From Oreohelix idahoensis (taxonomy: Eukaryota > Mollusca > Gastropoda > Stylommatophora > Oreohelicidae), in contig JAMPIV010010581.1 of assembly GCA_024509875.1 (NCBI GenBank), forward strand, positions 124,001 through 188,000: 64,000 nucleotides of DNA. The letters are read 5' to 3'. Position numbers and translations under genes: made by a program. Shown here in pieces: positions 11,966 through 23,516 of this stretch. The notes beneath the pieces were generated by a model. It did no database searches. It saw only the letters and a program-made list of their open reading frames with translations, and was not told where the DNA came from. The number at the start of each line of letters is the position of its first letter. The stretch's first letter is position 1.

Positions 11966-12663
11966 ATTTGTCCTGATATTGTGATAGGGTAGTGATCTAA
12001 AGGACAGGATCGTAAGAAATAATTGTGAGTAGAATTATTGCAGAGTTAAAGTCACATGATTTGCTAGACAGTTCGGTGACAAGGTCTATAAATAGTAGCA
12101 CGAGCATGATAAGAGCTTCTTCCTTTGCACGATGCAGTCGTGCAAGCTCCTACCCCATGTAGTAGAAGACGTAGAGCCAAGACCGCTTTCTCACAACTTA
12201 TGTTAAAGTTGTGATCATCGGCGTTCAGAAAGTTATATTAGAAAGTTTACACGTACAAGAAATTAGAACCGAGTAACGACGGTCAGCAGAGATCACCATT
12301 TGAGAAGTATGTAGACGATTTGAGTAAAATTAGATGATGTCACGTGATTGCCTCCCCTTGCTTTGCAGTAGTGGTCCACTAATGGTCACAACGCAAGCGT
12401 ATCTAAAAGTAGGTCGTCCAAGGTATCTATCTTCGCGCAAGATTACTCTTGGCAAAGATACAGATAGATGAATGGCGATTCTACCTTAGGAGAGCCTTCA
12501 CAAGAAATTCCAAGCAGTCAAGAACAAAACGCTGCTTAAGGGCTGAACAAATTTGTTAACTTATTATCTGGTCTGTCGCATTTTGTGAATGGGTTATGCT
12601 ATGATTCTGGCCCGTCAAGCCCCGTGTTGGAATAATCCAACGAATGCCCTCTTATAATGAATG
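11966..12663 (+). other. Unassigned segment with a TATA-like motif
   Basis: No ORF or known element was recognised. GTCTATAAATAGTAGCACGAGC near 12085 looks like a TATA box, and a hairpin-forming TTGGAATAATCCAA lies near 12628. It could be the promoter part of another LTR remnant, but no TG/CA ends or target duplication were found. It ends where the duplicated unit begins. Confidence 0.3.
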
Positions 12664-13701
12664 GCTCTATATTTATGTATATATTATCAAGAAAACTTGG
12701 CTCATACGTTTGCTTTCGTACAAATAGGCTTAATCAACTATTAAGAGTGTAAAATAACATACAACAAATTTAATAGTCAATTAGTTCAACATGTTAAAAT
12801 AAGGGTTAAAGGGGGTGAAAGTTATTTTAAATTGTTCCTCATTGAGGTTTTGGTAGGGCGTTAATAAGAATGTCCGTAATTTTTGCTGTAGCCTGTTACA
12901 CACAACTTCTAACTCTGCAGCTGTATGTGTTGTCTACTCAACTTCACTGTAGATCTGCACTGAGTCCTGCTGTGGTTTCTGTCACTTCTTTTTGGTGATG
13001 AGTACACTTCTCCACATAATTCGTCCACTGCAGGCGGTTGGTGGTGATACTCTTCTCTCACACTAGTGGTGTAGGAACTTCAGTACTTAAGTCTGATGTC
13101 TTGTAACCACGAACTGTGACAAATTAGAAATAAACAAATGTTTCAGTACATTTGTTCTCCGCAAACTAACAGGCCCATTTTCATGCGTTCCACCCACGAA
13201 TGTTAACCTCTCAGAAGAATTAAATTCCCGAGCACACAATGTAATTCAGGGAATATGATGAAAATTCACCAATATCCTTCTGGGTATTAACTAGGAAATA
13301 GCGTCTGGAGTGCATGAATAATGATTTGCCTGAATTACAATTAAAAATGTCTATAAATCTCACAAAATGATTCTATACACTGTAGGCACATGTGATGTAA
13401 TTATCACTCATTACTCATCGCTACTCCCGTCGGGTCACTCTTCTGTCGGGTTTCCAGCACGACTAGTCAGAAACAATCACCATCTCTTGTAGTAGTGGTT
13501 CATGCATATACTGTTTTCATATGTTGAGGTTGCCAGCCTCATATATATAACCACTTAGCAAGAAACCTGTAAAATTTACATTAGTAAATAATTTGTTTAC
13601 ACTTACCCCAAAATTTTGAGAATACACACGTCTCTTGTACAGTTTTAGAATGGACCCACAGCCCTGTAGTTAGATGCTGTTCGAATCACTTAAGTCTGAG
13701 C

Positions 13702-13845
13702 AATTCCTCTTATGACAGGTGAAAAAATTGGTCTGGAAATCTATAATTCCTCTTATGATGGGTGAGACACTTGGTCTGAAAATCTATAATTCCTCTTATG
13801 ACGGGTGAAACACTTGGCCTGGAAATCTATAATTCCTCTTATAAC
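13702..13845. repeat. 43-bp short tandem repeat, ~3.3 copies
   Basis: Three units of AATTCCTCTTATGACGGGTG followed by AAACACTTGGTCTGGAAATC and TAT, plus a partial fourth. The same array is found in copy 2 at 53580-53724, so it predates the duplication. The surrounding intron (12858-15430) shows no other recognisable feature. Confidence 0.9.
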
Positions 13846-15430
13846 TTCTTGTGATAGAACTCCCAAGTTTCCAGTCTTGTATTAAAATGGCGGGTTTACT
13901 TGTGATTCAAAAGTTGCCCAATACTCGATCTGGTACTTATAGTTGTGGAATGATAAGTCATATTCTCTTTCCTCTGGCTTGTAGGAGGTGTTGAGTTGAC
14001 GCTGCGATGCAGTCTGTCTGTTCTGCGTTGTGACTCCGAGTTTTTTAGATTATATCTCACAATTCTTAGTTTCAAATCCCAGCTGTGTTTCCGCCGAAAG
14101 TTCCAATCAAATCATTGTAGATTCTGGCAAACCAATCCAATCTATCTAACACTGTTTGGGTGGGGAAATTTTATCATTACTCATCCCACGCATATTTGAA
14201 AATATTAAATTTAATATACACGCGTGCCTCTTACACAGTGATGTCATATCGTTACATAAGACTTCCGCCACACCTCTGTTTATCAGAATAATCTGCGTGC
14301 CTACGCCAGACAGATGTCTGGACAGCCCGTATGGTCTTCTTTCATCTGATCACAAACGGCTTGTGTCAACACGATCAGCCGCTTCCCAATGGGGTCAAAT
14401 GTTTGACGGCCACGTTTCCACATGTGTTCAGACATATCAGGCAATAAAATATTATCGCTGGCCGGGTCACCAAACCTGGCGAATTGTAACAACAGTCTGA
14501 GAATGGCGTGTGAAACAATAAGATACGCATTACTCCCATAGAAAATACTGCCATAGGGGAGTGGCGTGTTAGAGAATTCACCATGCTATGTCCAACATAG
14601 AGCAAAATAGTGAAAATAACGAATGAAAAGGCATGATTTATGCCAAATAAAAGCGATGAATGAGAAAAATGAAGAAAAAGAAAGGATACAGCCGGAGGGC
14701 TGAAGGGGTGAGAGATCACACAAAAGGACATGTTCAGACGTTTTATCACAGATGAAAAGCGACGATTGTGCTTCCACGTGAAATTTGTGAAACGCAAACG
14801 TTAAAAGGAATGCTACCTGTTTGTGGGCCAGTTGCTTTGTAGAAAAATTGACATTAACTCATGTGCCACTATACCAGAAACAGCATTAGTCTTCGTAAAA
14901 ATCCTGTTTCCTTGTAGCGTACCAGTAAGTTCATAACCAGGGCCGATGTAAAGATTTAGACACAAATAAGATAGAAAAGATCAATAATGAATCTAATGAC
15001 TTCCATGACCGACAGAAATAGCAGAGATGTACGTTTTCAGAATGATCAAGTTTTGGAAAAATGAAGTGTTTGAAATTACAAGTGTCTGACAGGCTGTTAC
15101 GCCATGTTAGATAGTTTTCAACTTAACATGTAAATACGTTCGGAGTTGTTCAAAATGAAGAATGAAAAACAAGCAGACAACATTCAGCAGTTAAGAGCTC
15201 ACACATCTGTCGTGTTGATCATTGTTCGTTGGTCAAGAGTTAGTTGAAATGACAGAATGTACACACTTCAGTGGTCACGAAAACCTGGGACACTATTTTA
15301 ACGATCACGTGTGACACGGACAGCGCATTGTCACAATATATGACGTTCCCAAAAACAATTTTATTTTACATATAATACCATGTCATGAATCATCTTTACA
15401 ACTACCACTCTAAGCTGTAAAAATAACAAC

Positions 15431-15575
15431 CTGTATGCAGCCAGCCATCAGGTTCAATCATCTCTTCTGTGGCTTTCTGGTTCTTGTAGTATCCTTTCAT
15501 AACTTGAGGGCCCTTCACACAGTATTCACCTTCTTCACCAGGCCCCAGTGTTCTGTTTGTCTCTAAATCCACAAT
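15431..15575 (-). CDS. Acyl-CoA synthetase (4CL/luciferase-like), exon b, copy 1
   Basis: The exon reads [40 protein letters not shown] and EPDGWLHT. The [17 protein letters not shown]..  ATEE...DGWL.TGD pattern is diagnostic of 4-coumarate-CoA ligase and luciferase relatives. A CATCTGTACAG acceptor precedes 15575 and GTTGTT follows 15431. Upstream phase from the exon at 19511-19605 (ending NTKGK) continues without a gap. An almost identical copy lies at 55310-55454. Confidence 0.92.
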
Positions 15576-15724
15576 CTGTACAGATGTAAAACATGGACAC
15601 TCTGTTCTTTGGTACGTCTTAATTCAAATTACTAAAAAATTAGTTTTATAATGAATGTATTTTACATCTATATTCATGAATAAATTACTGTTGAAAACAG
15701 GTTAGGTACAGTGGTTTTTGTTCA

Positions 15725-15960
15725 ATCATTTACTCTTGCACTCCTTTCGGAGGACTGATACACCACTGATGCTGGTCCCCTTCTGGAAGCCTGCACCAAG
15801 CATTCACATGCTTTTGTAGTAGTGGTTTCTGTGCTAATTTGTTTTACATGATAAGGTTGCCAGTCCCATGCCAACACCTTGTATTAGTTAACTTGTACAG
15901 TACGCCTAGGATGCAGCAGTTCCGTTCTTTCTTTGTTTCTCCAGAGCTCCCTGCGAATTA
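15725..15960. repeat. Interspersed repeat, copy related to 2785-3030
   Basis: Shares ordered blocks with 2785-3030 (CTGGAAGCCTGCACCAAGCA, TGTAGTAGTGGTTTCTGTG, TTTCTTTGTTTCTCC). A shorter similar run also lies near 13490-13545. Non-coding; the family is not identified. The same segment occurs in copy 2 near 55604-55840. Confidence 0.45.
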
Positions 15961-16219
15961 CACCTGGCTTAACATCTATATACTTGTATACACTTGTCGG
16001 TTGTTTTGTTTTTTGTTTTTTTGAGAGACAACGCAAACTGAACTCGTCACCCCACCTCATAAAAAAGATAGTGCTAGTATAGTAAGTCTCTAACACTTCA
16101 CGCTTCTAAGGCAGTTTCTGCTATGGGACAAACTTTACATGAACAATTTGCCGATAAAAACAGGTTAAAAATACAGAGGTTTATGTTTAATATTGCTTCT
16201 ACAATATTATCTTACTTAC

Positions 16220-18313
16220 TTACTTAGTCGTTCCCCTTCTACCGTGAGGTGTAGAGGTTTGGAAGAGAGAGCGCCAGACTATACTATCGGCTGTCTTCCT
16301 CCTGGCCTGGTTCCATTCTAGTCCTCGGTCCTTCAAAGATTGTCTAATGTTGTCCTCCCAGCGGACTCTGGGTCGTCCTCGGGGTCTGGATCCTTGGCTC
16401 TTTATTTGCCATGCTTGTCGTGGTATCCGATCTTCTCCCATTTTGCAGACATGGCCAAACCATCTTAATTGGGACTGTTCTACTTGGGTCTGCAGGGGGT
16501 AGGATTTAAGGCCTTGACGTATCGTCTGGTTGCGTACCATGTCTCTTCTTGTTACTTCAACCACCTTCCTCAGATACCTCATTTCTGAGGTTTGGATCTG
16601 GCTTTTATGGGTTGTAGTCATTGCCCATGACTCGCATCCATATGTCAAGACTGGGACATAGGTGGAGTGGTATACAGCCATCTTCGTTTTCTTACCAACC
16701 TTTCTCTTGCTGAGGAATCCTCGATTTATGGCCTGAAAAAGTCTCCCAGCTGCTGCTTTTCGAGTGGCCAACTCTTCTTTGATGCCTCCCTTTCGGTCTA
16801 TGATAGCTCCGAGGTATTTAAATTGGTCGACCTGCTCCAGGACCTGTTCTTCCAGATTAATCTGATGTCTTCTTTCTTCTCGTGATATCACCATGGATTT
16901 TGTTTTAGAGCTGCTTATGACCATCCCTCTCTTCTCCAGCTCTTCCTTCCAGACTTGCAGGTTGGATTGGAGATGTGCCTCTGATTTAGCAATCAGGGCA
17001 ACATCATCAGCAAATGCCAGCTCCGAAATATAGACCTGTCTCATCTTCCAGTACCCCACTGAGTACTTTCTTGTTCTCTCCTTACATGCCTTGATGACAT
17101 CGTCCATAAGGAGTATGAAGAGGTAAGGTGATAGGATATCACCTTGTCTTACACCAGTGGTGGTCCTGAACTCTTCTGACTTATGGTTTGCTGTCCTCAC
17201 ATAATTTCTGCAAGACTTGTAGAAGCTCTGTATAGCATGAATCAGAGGTGCTGGAATATTCTTCCTTGCCAAACAGTCCCAAAGTTTGTTCCAGGGGACC
17301 CTATCAAACGCCTTTTCCAGATCTATGAAACAAAGATGCATCTCACTCTTATACTCAAGGGCCTTTTGACTCAGCTGTCTGAGTGTGAAGATTAGGTCTT
17401 GAGTACTTCGGATTGCTCGGAATCCGCACTGGACCTCATCCAATTGTGGCTCAGCTAGGCGTCGGAGTCTCTGCTCTAGGATTCTAGAGTAGATTTTACC
17501 AGGGACACTGAGAAGGGATATGCCTTTATGGTTTCCACACTGTCGATTGTCATCCTTTTTGAAAATTGGTGTTATGATGGCAATCTCCCAATCCTTTGGT
17601 ATGGTCTTGTTGTACCACGCTGCCTGTAAAACCCTTAAGAGTAATAGGTCGCCTGATGCTCCCATGAACTTAACCATTTCTGGTGTTATACCATCATGCC
17701 CTGCTGCTTTGCCCATCTTGATTTTATCCAGTGCTGCCTTCAGTTCTTCCATCTTTATGTCATCTTCACCCTCATTGGTTTTCTTTTCTGTGCTAATGTT
17801 TCTCATTTCTGATGCTTCACCATGCTCACCATTCTGGAGTTCTGAGAAATATTCTTTCCATCTTTCCATTACTTCCTTCGGGGCAGTAAGCAATTTGCCT
17901 TGCTTGTCCTTTATAAATTTGAGAGGGCATTGTTTTTCCTTCCTCATGTTCTTTAGGGTCTTATAGAACAATTTCTGGTTTTCTTGTGCATCTTTTTCTA
18001 GCTTTTCTCCAAATTCTTCCCAGGACTTTTGTTTTGCTGCTAGCACTTTGTTCTTTGGTCCTGTTCTGAGTGTCACATATTCTCTATATTTTTCCATTTG
18101 TCCTGTTGTGTTTTTAGCTCCTAAGTATTGTTTCCATGCCATTTTCTTCTCTCTTTTTTTCTCTTTGACTTCCTCTGTCCACCAAGGTGTCCTCTTTCTC
18201 TTGTTCCCAAGTCGGACTTCACCGCATGCTTCTGCAGCAGCTGTCTTTATGATATCCTTGAATTTAATCCAGAGGGTTTCCAAGTCATCAAGTCGTTCTT
18301 CTGTGTTGCTCAC
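16220..18313 (-). CDS. LINE reverse transcriptase (C-terminal part of polyprotein)
   Basis: A 697-residue open frame. It copies the element RNA into DNA at a nicked chromosomal site. RT boxes are visible in order: KAAGHDGITPEM (~203-213), ITPIFKKDD (~247-255), FIDLEKAFD (329-337, first catalytic Asp), GVRQGDILSPYLF (~387-399) and AFADDVAL (433-440, FADD catalytic pair). The C-terminal tail carries SQLRWFGHVCKM, RGRPRVRWEDN and GLEWNQARRKTAD, typical of this LINE group in invertebrates. Its Met start is only the first Met after a frameshift: the upstream endonuclease frame overlaps it by four bases, and the ancestral protein was probably continuous through KTRYQG. The frame is otherwise open, so this copy is one lesion away from coding capacity. 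It is not a host gene. Confidence 0.9.
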   Translation of the reverse strand: MSNTEERLDDLETLWIKFKDIIKTAAAEACGEVRLGNKRKRTPWWTEEVKEKKREKKMAWKQYLGAKNTTGQMEKYREYVTLRTGPKNKVLAAKQKSWEEFGEKLEKDAQENQKLFYKTLKNMRKEKQCPLKFIKDKQGKLLTAPKEVMERWKEYFSELQNGEHGEASEMRNISTEKKTNEGEDDIKMEELKAALDKIKMGKAAGHDGITPEMVKFMGASGDLLLLRVLQAAWYNKTIPKDWEIAIITPIFKKDDNRQCGNHKGISLLSVPGKIYSRILEQRLRRLAEPQLDEVQCGFRAIRSTQDLIFTLRQLSQKALEYKSEMHLCFIDLEKAFDRVPWNKLWDCLARKNIPAPLIHAIQSFYKSCRNYVRTANHKSEEFRTTTGVRQGDILSPYLFILLMDDVIKACKERTRKYSVGYWKMRQVYISELAFADDVALIAKSEAHLQSNLQVWKEELEKRGMVISSSKTKSMVISREERRHQINLEEQVLEQVDQFKYLGAIIDRKGGIKEELATRKAAAGRLFQAINRGFLSKRKVGKKTKMAVYHSTYVPVLTYGCESWAMTTTHKSQIQTSEMRYLRKVVEVTRRDMVRNQTIRQGLKSYPLQTQVEQSQLRWFGHVCKMGEDRIPRQAWQIKSQGSRPRGRPRVRWEDNIRQSLKDRGLEWNQARRKTADSIVWRSLFQTSTPHGRRGTTK

Positions 18314-19128
18314 CGCTGCAGCAATAAGCCCTGATATCTGGTCTTAATTTCTGGCTCTCTCAGCTTGTAGGTCCTAATGCTCATTTCTCCTGCTCGTTTA
18401 CTTGGTTCCTTGTGTGATGTTGGGCAGTTCCTAGGCTGAGCAACTCTTTCAGTTGTTCTTTTGATTGTTAGCAGGTAGTGATCACTTCCAATCTCTGGCC
18501 CCCTCCAGACTCTAGCATCTCGGACATATTTGAATGAGCTTCTCCAAACAATGGCATAGTCGATCACTGACTTCTCATTCTTGGTTGGTTCACATCTAGT
18601 GTATGCATGTATGCGCTTATGGGGGAACTTTGTGTTTGTAATGATCAGATTCTGCTCACTGCAGAATCTAAGGAGTCGCTTTCCATTGTCATTGAGAGTA
18701 TCTTCTCCATATCTTCCGATAACTCCACCCCATCTAGCATGGTCATTTCCAACTCTGGCATTAAAATCTCCGAGCATGATAACTTCATCTAGGCAGTCAT
18801 CCACTGTCCTTTGAAGCAGCTCGAAGAATTCCTCCTTGACCTCTGCTCTCTCATCCTCATTTGGCCCATACACTATGACCAGGTTGACTATGGTTTCTCC
18901 TTCTTTTAGTTTAACAACCATAATGCGCTCCGAGACAAAGTTCCATCCCTTGATACTATCTTTTTTATTTTGGGCCACAATGCAACCCACGCCCCCTTTA
19001 GGTCTTTCAGATATGGGTACACCACTGAAGAGCAGCGTGTTGCCATCGAGATCCATGACTCCTTGTTCTTTTTTCTTTGTTTCCGTTATAGCCAGGATTT
19101 CTAGTTTTGCTTTCCTCATCTCTTCCAC
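18310..19128 (-). CDS. LINE APE-like endonuclease (N-terminal part of polyprotein)
   Basis: A 272-residue open frame that nicks target DNA to prime reverse transcription. The exonuclease-endonuclease-phosphatase motifs are present: LAITETK (Glu at 16), VIVYGPN (~85-90), MLGDFNARVG (Asp 121, Asn 123), VIDYAIV (~188-194) and GSDHYLL (Ser-Asp-His 215-217). Upstream of the first Met the frame stays open and encodes YRTWNTRSINGKEEEL, the usual start of this domain, so the true N terminus is further right (to about 19215). It ends at a stop created by the frameshift into the RT frame. The same lesion is present in copy 2, so it predates the segmental duplication. Confidence 0.88.
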   Translation of the reverse strand: MEEMRKAKLEILAITETKKKEQGVMDLDGNTLLFSGVPISERPKGGVGCIVAQNKKDSIKGWNFVSERIMVVKLKEGETIVNLVIVYGPNEDERAEVKEEFFELLQRTVDDCLDEVIMLGDFNARVGNDHARWGGVIGRYGEDTLNDNGKRLLRFCSEQNLIITNTKFPHKRIHAYTRCEPTKNEKSVIDYAIVWRSSFKYVRDARVWRGPEIGSDHYLLTIKRTTERVAQPRNCPTSHKEPSKRAGEMSIRTYKLREPEIKTRYQGLLLQR

Positions 19129-19510
19129 CAGCTCCTCTTCCTTCCCATTTATACTTCTTGTGTTCCAAGTTCTATAAGTCGTAGTCCGTTCCAGTTCGTC
19201 GCCTTTAGAATCAGTCCATTTTTAACTCTTGTATTGCTCGTAATCGTGATTTAAAGCAAACAGGTGATTGGCCTGTTGTGCCTTTGCATGGTGGAGGGGC
19301 TGCCTCCTTACGGCCTCCATGCAGGCCGCTCTCCTCCTTTTTCATCCCGGCTTGGGACCGGCATAGGCAGAGTTGCTTCTACAATATTATCCTGCATCAA
19401 AATTGGCAAAAACTGTGTGACATTATATGTGGACAACCCATTCTCTACAACACTGTTAAACACCAAGTCTATCTGAAGATTACTAACCAGACAGTTCCTC
19501 AACTACTTAC

Positions 19511-19605
19511 CTTCCCTTTAGTATTTGCTACTAAGTGACCAACAGAACCAGCAGTGGCCGTAAAGTCAAAATTACATGAGGGAGACAACTCTGTCATTCC
19601 ATAAC
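19511..19605 (-). CDS. Acyl-CoA synthetase (4CL/luciferase-like), exon a, copy 1
   Basis: The exon reads (G)YGMTELSPSCNFDFTATAGS then VGHLVANTKGK. YGMTE is the family's A5-type motif, contacting adenine and the acyl-adenylate, and GSVGHL..N is the strand that follows it. A TTTTCAAATCAG acceptor precedes 19605 and GTAAGT follows 19511. The N-terminal half, with the SSGTTG.PKG phosphate loop, is not found anywhere between here and the window end, so upstream exons are probably beyond 64 kb. Confidence 0.9.
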
Positions 19606-19929
19606 CTGATTTGAAAAGGGAGACAATCAGTAACACAATCTCAATAATTAAGCATTTAAGAAATTTAAGCTTGAACACTGATAGTACAAATACAGAAATA
19701 TGCAACAGGTTATTCTGATTGTTTCCACACAAGCTCTACCTTTGCTAACCCAAGACCCATGTCTCTGCCTGAATTAAAACATCTGAGTTTCATAATAATT
19801 GTTATATTATGCTATCACGCAGCATCAATCGTCTCTCAGCGGAAAAGGGACAAAGAAATTAATAAAAACTGGAGGGAGCAGGTTAATAAAACTAACAGGT
19901 GACTTAACATTAATAATATATTTAAAATT

Positions 19930-20125
19930 ATCATCATCATCAACACCCTTCAGCTCAGAGAGGAGCACAGGTCTTCATGTCTGTCTCCAGTTCTCTTCTC
20001 CATGTGTTCCTTGGTCTCTCTCTACCTCCCTTTCACTGGGGATTCCAGAACAAGGACTGCCTGGTAATGCTATCCACTGGTTTCCTTAATGTGTGTCCTA
20101 TCTATCTCCAACGTCTTCTTCTCAT
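19930..20125 (-). pseudogene. 3' fragment of a second RTE-type LINE family
   Basis: The minus strand reads IGHTLRKPVDSITRQSLFWN, then RERPRNTWRRELETDMKT, with stops, and ends in a (GAT)n tail. The W.GH.LR...I..Q.L.WNPQG.R.RGRP..TWRR pattern is the familiar C terminus of RTE-like polyproteins. This is a different family from the 16212-19372 element. The copy is 5'-truncated. A duplicate lies near 59811-60006. Confidence 0.75.
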
Positions 20126-23100
20126 CTCTTGTTCGCCTGGTTCTTGTCATCAGTTCCACATTAGTGACCTTGTCATAGCACCTCAATCCTTCTATTATAC
20201 ACAAGCACACATTTATAAAAATCTTTCAACATATCAGCCATTATACTGTAAGAACTGAAGAGACGTTTTGAAATCAGCTACATTGTATTTCAATGGGTTA
20301 TCCATGCAGAAAGCAGCATTATAATTTGGCAATAACTGATTTTCTTATAACTTTCCACTCCAGAAATCAATCAACACATCAAATTTTAAATAACTGTTAT
20401 TCCATGGACAGCTAAAAAAGTGTAATGAAGATGACATGAAAGAAGCATGTACCAAAAGGAAGCTTAATGCTCAATTCAGAAGAAAGCAATGTAATATAAT
20501 GTAAAGCTGTTATATATTCTATTGCATCAGGAAAGACTGAAGGTAAAATAGATAGAGAATGATAAAGAGAGAAGATACTGAACACTTTGACATCACGGCA
20601 TAGAAAAAAGAAATCAGCAACAGAACTAATAAATGGTAAAGGAAACAGGATGTTCTGGAGACTCATGATCATAAACGCCACCAGGAAGGGTAATTGAAGA
20701 AGAAACAGTAACTGTGTCCCACCACAGACATGGCTCAGTGTATTTCCCAGGGGGTCTCTGATGATAAAAGAAAGAACATCACAACTGCTCCATCAGGCAC
20801 ATCGTACAAGGTGACCAATATGCGGTTGTGCATGAGGCTGGCTACCTGTTGTGATTCGATAAAATTTCTGTCACTTTTAGCCGAGTGGTCTGTCCTGTCT
20901 TGTTCCCTAATTTTTGTCTACGCCCTCTTTTCTGTCTTATAGCTCCTAATAACACTATTTCTGGCATTGGTCATGTCAATCTTACGTTGGACAGGCTAAT
21001 TCCACCCCTTTACACGTGGACATCGGCATCTAGCTAAAGGTCCTTGTATTCTGCCATTCTAGTGGATGACGGCTAGTTCCCCGTATTTTTTTATTCACAG
21101 AGAATCGTGGACACTGGGGAAAACTTCTACCCTTTTATTTGTTTCACCCTCGTCTCGTCATGCGAACACCGGTCGCTCGTAGAACCGCCAGCGTTGCGGC
21201 AGATTACGTCCGTTTCCTGTATCTTGAGTCACCCGGGGAATCTCTCCCCTAGGTCTTACGTCTGAATTTGTTTCATCTAGTGCACGTGCAATAGCCACCT
21301 GCAGACTTTATCTAGCTGTTTAAGCAAGAGGTCTTTATCACTCAGTACCATGGTCTCAAGAGGAATTCTGCCACTGAACAAAGTGATACTTCTGCGAAGG
21401 GCTAATAACAGTTGTTAGTGCAGGAATTCATTCTTTATTCGGTAAGCTCATTTACTTATTTAATTTATTGGGGTTTTAACTTAATCTAATAGAATAGAGA
21501 TTCCGTGTTACTTTAATTCATGTTAAATATATATACATTATTTTTTTCCTTAAGGTAAATTTTTTTCGTGACCGGGATGCTCTGAATTTTATTAAGTGAG
21601 CCACTATCCATAACCACTAAGTGTTAGCTAGTCAGGAAGAGTGAGCCGGTGTAAAGTTAATTTTTACCAAGTTTTTTTCCCACTTGGTTGGGTGTAGAAT
21701 ATTGCTGTAAAGAGTGTTTTTTGCTATTTGTTACATAGTGAGTATACGTTCAACACTATTTGGGTAACTCATTCAGTGTGGTAAATTAACAGCGTGAGCA
21801 CTTTTTACTAGAGTGTGTGAGACCAGGCGTGAGTGTGCAAATATTTTTGCTGTGGGTCGCTGTTAACTGTTAAGCTCTATTTTCGCGTGGGAGGTAAATG
21901 TGTGAGATCCTCACACGTGGGTCTAGTATAGACGCACTTTTGAGTGTATCTAAGTTATTTGTATACATTATTATTTGCGTGCCACCATGCACGATATTTG
22001 AACGGGATGGCGCGGCTTATTGCGTCGATCCGTTGCCATCCAGCAATGATGCAGGAGGCAGATTTATATATCCACGGTCTTGTATAGACGTGATTTTGGC
22101 CCGGAGTCTTATCCCAAATCTAGGTAGGGCCTGGCCGTCTTATATTAATAATCATCTGTGAGATGAAATTGCCTTCCTTGTGCACGATGTGCCAAGAGAA
22201 GATATTATGAAGATTCAGCCATAATTCGGCTTATTACTGTATCAAGCCTCAAGTACAGTTTCCTCCAATGCCATTCATTGTAGAGCTTCAATCGACCAGT
22301 GGTGTCGCTAGTGCGTCAATACAACGCTTGAAGATGTCATTTGATCGTCATTGAAATATATCTAAGCTTACGCTTTTAACATGGTTCATTTCATAAACCC
22401 ATGCAACCTACAACTTCGTCGCCGAATAACTTCCGTTAACCTTCGTGCAGTAACGGCCATTGAGGTTGATCAATGACCATATTGATTATTACATATATGC
22501 TGTCTAAACCATATTGATACCACTGTACCTGCCTATGATGTCGATGTTCTTGTCTTCAATAAATCGTATTGTCAGTGATGTCAAACAATGGGTCCAGGCT
22601 GCTTGACTTACCAGTTGGTCACTCTTATGACCCAGTCGTTGCTGTTGTGTTGGTATTGTCTTCATCATCCTTAACGAATTAACAGCCCGCAAACATTCGC
22701 TTAATCATAAATACGTCGGCCACTGACAGTAAGCCCGACAGGCCTGACAACACTATTGTCAGCAGTGCCAGTAACATAAAGTAAAACACAACAGTAACAG
22801 TCGCATTGTGCCTTGCGTGAGCAGACACGCTGGCCAAGCAAACCCGTGGTTGGATTTACCTGTGCGAACTTTTAGGTTAACTAAAGCAACGAGAGCGAGT
22901 GAGAGAAGGGTCTGTTTTGAATTGGTGAGAGAGAGAGGGGGTGAATGAGAGTTGGAAGTTGTATTGTAAGTCCCCATCGAGGCCAGCTCCTTGACGTGGA
23001 GATGGGGCTCAAGTACAGCCATCAGCGGCTGAAAAACCAAGACTGGCCAGGCCCTCCTACACTCGAGCAAGACCACAGTCTGCCCTAGCAAGTCAAGGTG

Positions 23101-23500
23101 CTGAAGACGGAGGCAACCAGCCAAGAGGCGCACCACAGCAATCAGGATGCCACGCACATGCGCTATGGAAGTATGTCTATATCTGCAAAACGTTATGGCA
23201 CTCGCCCTGTGACGGACACCCAGACAGGTGCAGTGCCGGGCTCTCTGCCTCGGAAGGGCCCAACCCCTACTACTGGGGGTCCTTCTCAATTGCCCCGTGG
23301 AGCCAGGAGGCATGAGAATAGAGCTACTGGCCAAGCAAAGAATTGCCCCGAATATGGTATATTGAGGCAAACCCACTGGCCCAGAGAAACAACACTGGAA
23401 GCAAAACTATATGGACCTCTGTATGAACTACAAAAGACAGTGAAGTTTATACAAGAAACAACATTGCAGATATAGACATTATAGTTCAAGCGAACGAAAG
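20126..23500. other. Unassigned sequence between LINE fragment and piggyBac
   Basis: I recognise no gene here. Between 20850 and 22170 the composition and some motifs resemble the long LTRs of the window: a TTCGGTAAGC donor-like site near 21440 and a TGTGAGATCCTCACA palindrome at 21901-21915 that parallels TGTGCATCCTCGCAC (51811-51825) and TGTGACCTCGCAC (843-855). LTR ends were not found. 22970-23480 is GC-richer, with open frames on both strands (125 and 205 residues) that match no family I know. It may be the 5' region of a retroelement. Confidence 0.3.
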
Positions 23501-23516
23501 AAGAAGAAGTATCTCT

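Larger units (their letters stand above)
16212..19372 (-). mobile_element. Near-complete RTE-like LINE with 19-bp TSD
   Basis: The element is bounded by perfect copies of TTGCTTCTACAATATTATC at 16193-16211 and 19373-19391, a target-primed insertion duplication. Read on the minus strand it has a short 5' region, an APE-type endonuclease, a reverse transcriptase and a 3' end made of TAAG repeats. Short simple-repeat tails and a single EN-RT polyprotein fit the RTE group better than CR1 or Jockey, but no phylogeny was done. It lies in the intron between synthetase exons a and b, in the same orientation as the gene. Confidence 0.88.

Noticed and set aside
11966..12663. Possible additional solo LTR with TATAAATA
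   Set aside because: No convincing TG/CA termini, target duplication or second copy was found, so it is left unassigned.
14375..14797. 140-residue open frame, minus strand
   Set aside because: It lies in the synthetase intron, has a low-complexity hydrophobic composition and no recognisable motif. Its conservation at 54254-54676 is explained by the segmental duplication.
22759..23475. Overlapping open frames of 205 residues (minus) and 125 residues (plus)
   Set aside because: No family resemblance, no splice context, both frames overlap each other, and the second copy is preserved only because the whole unit is duplicated.
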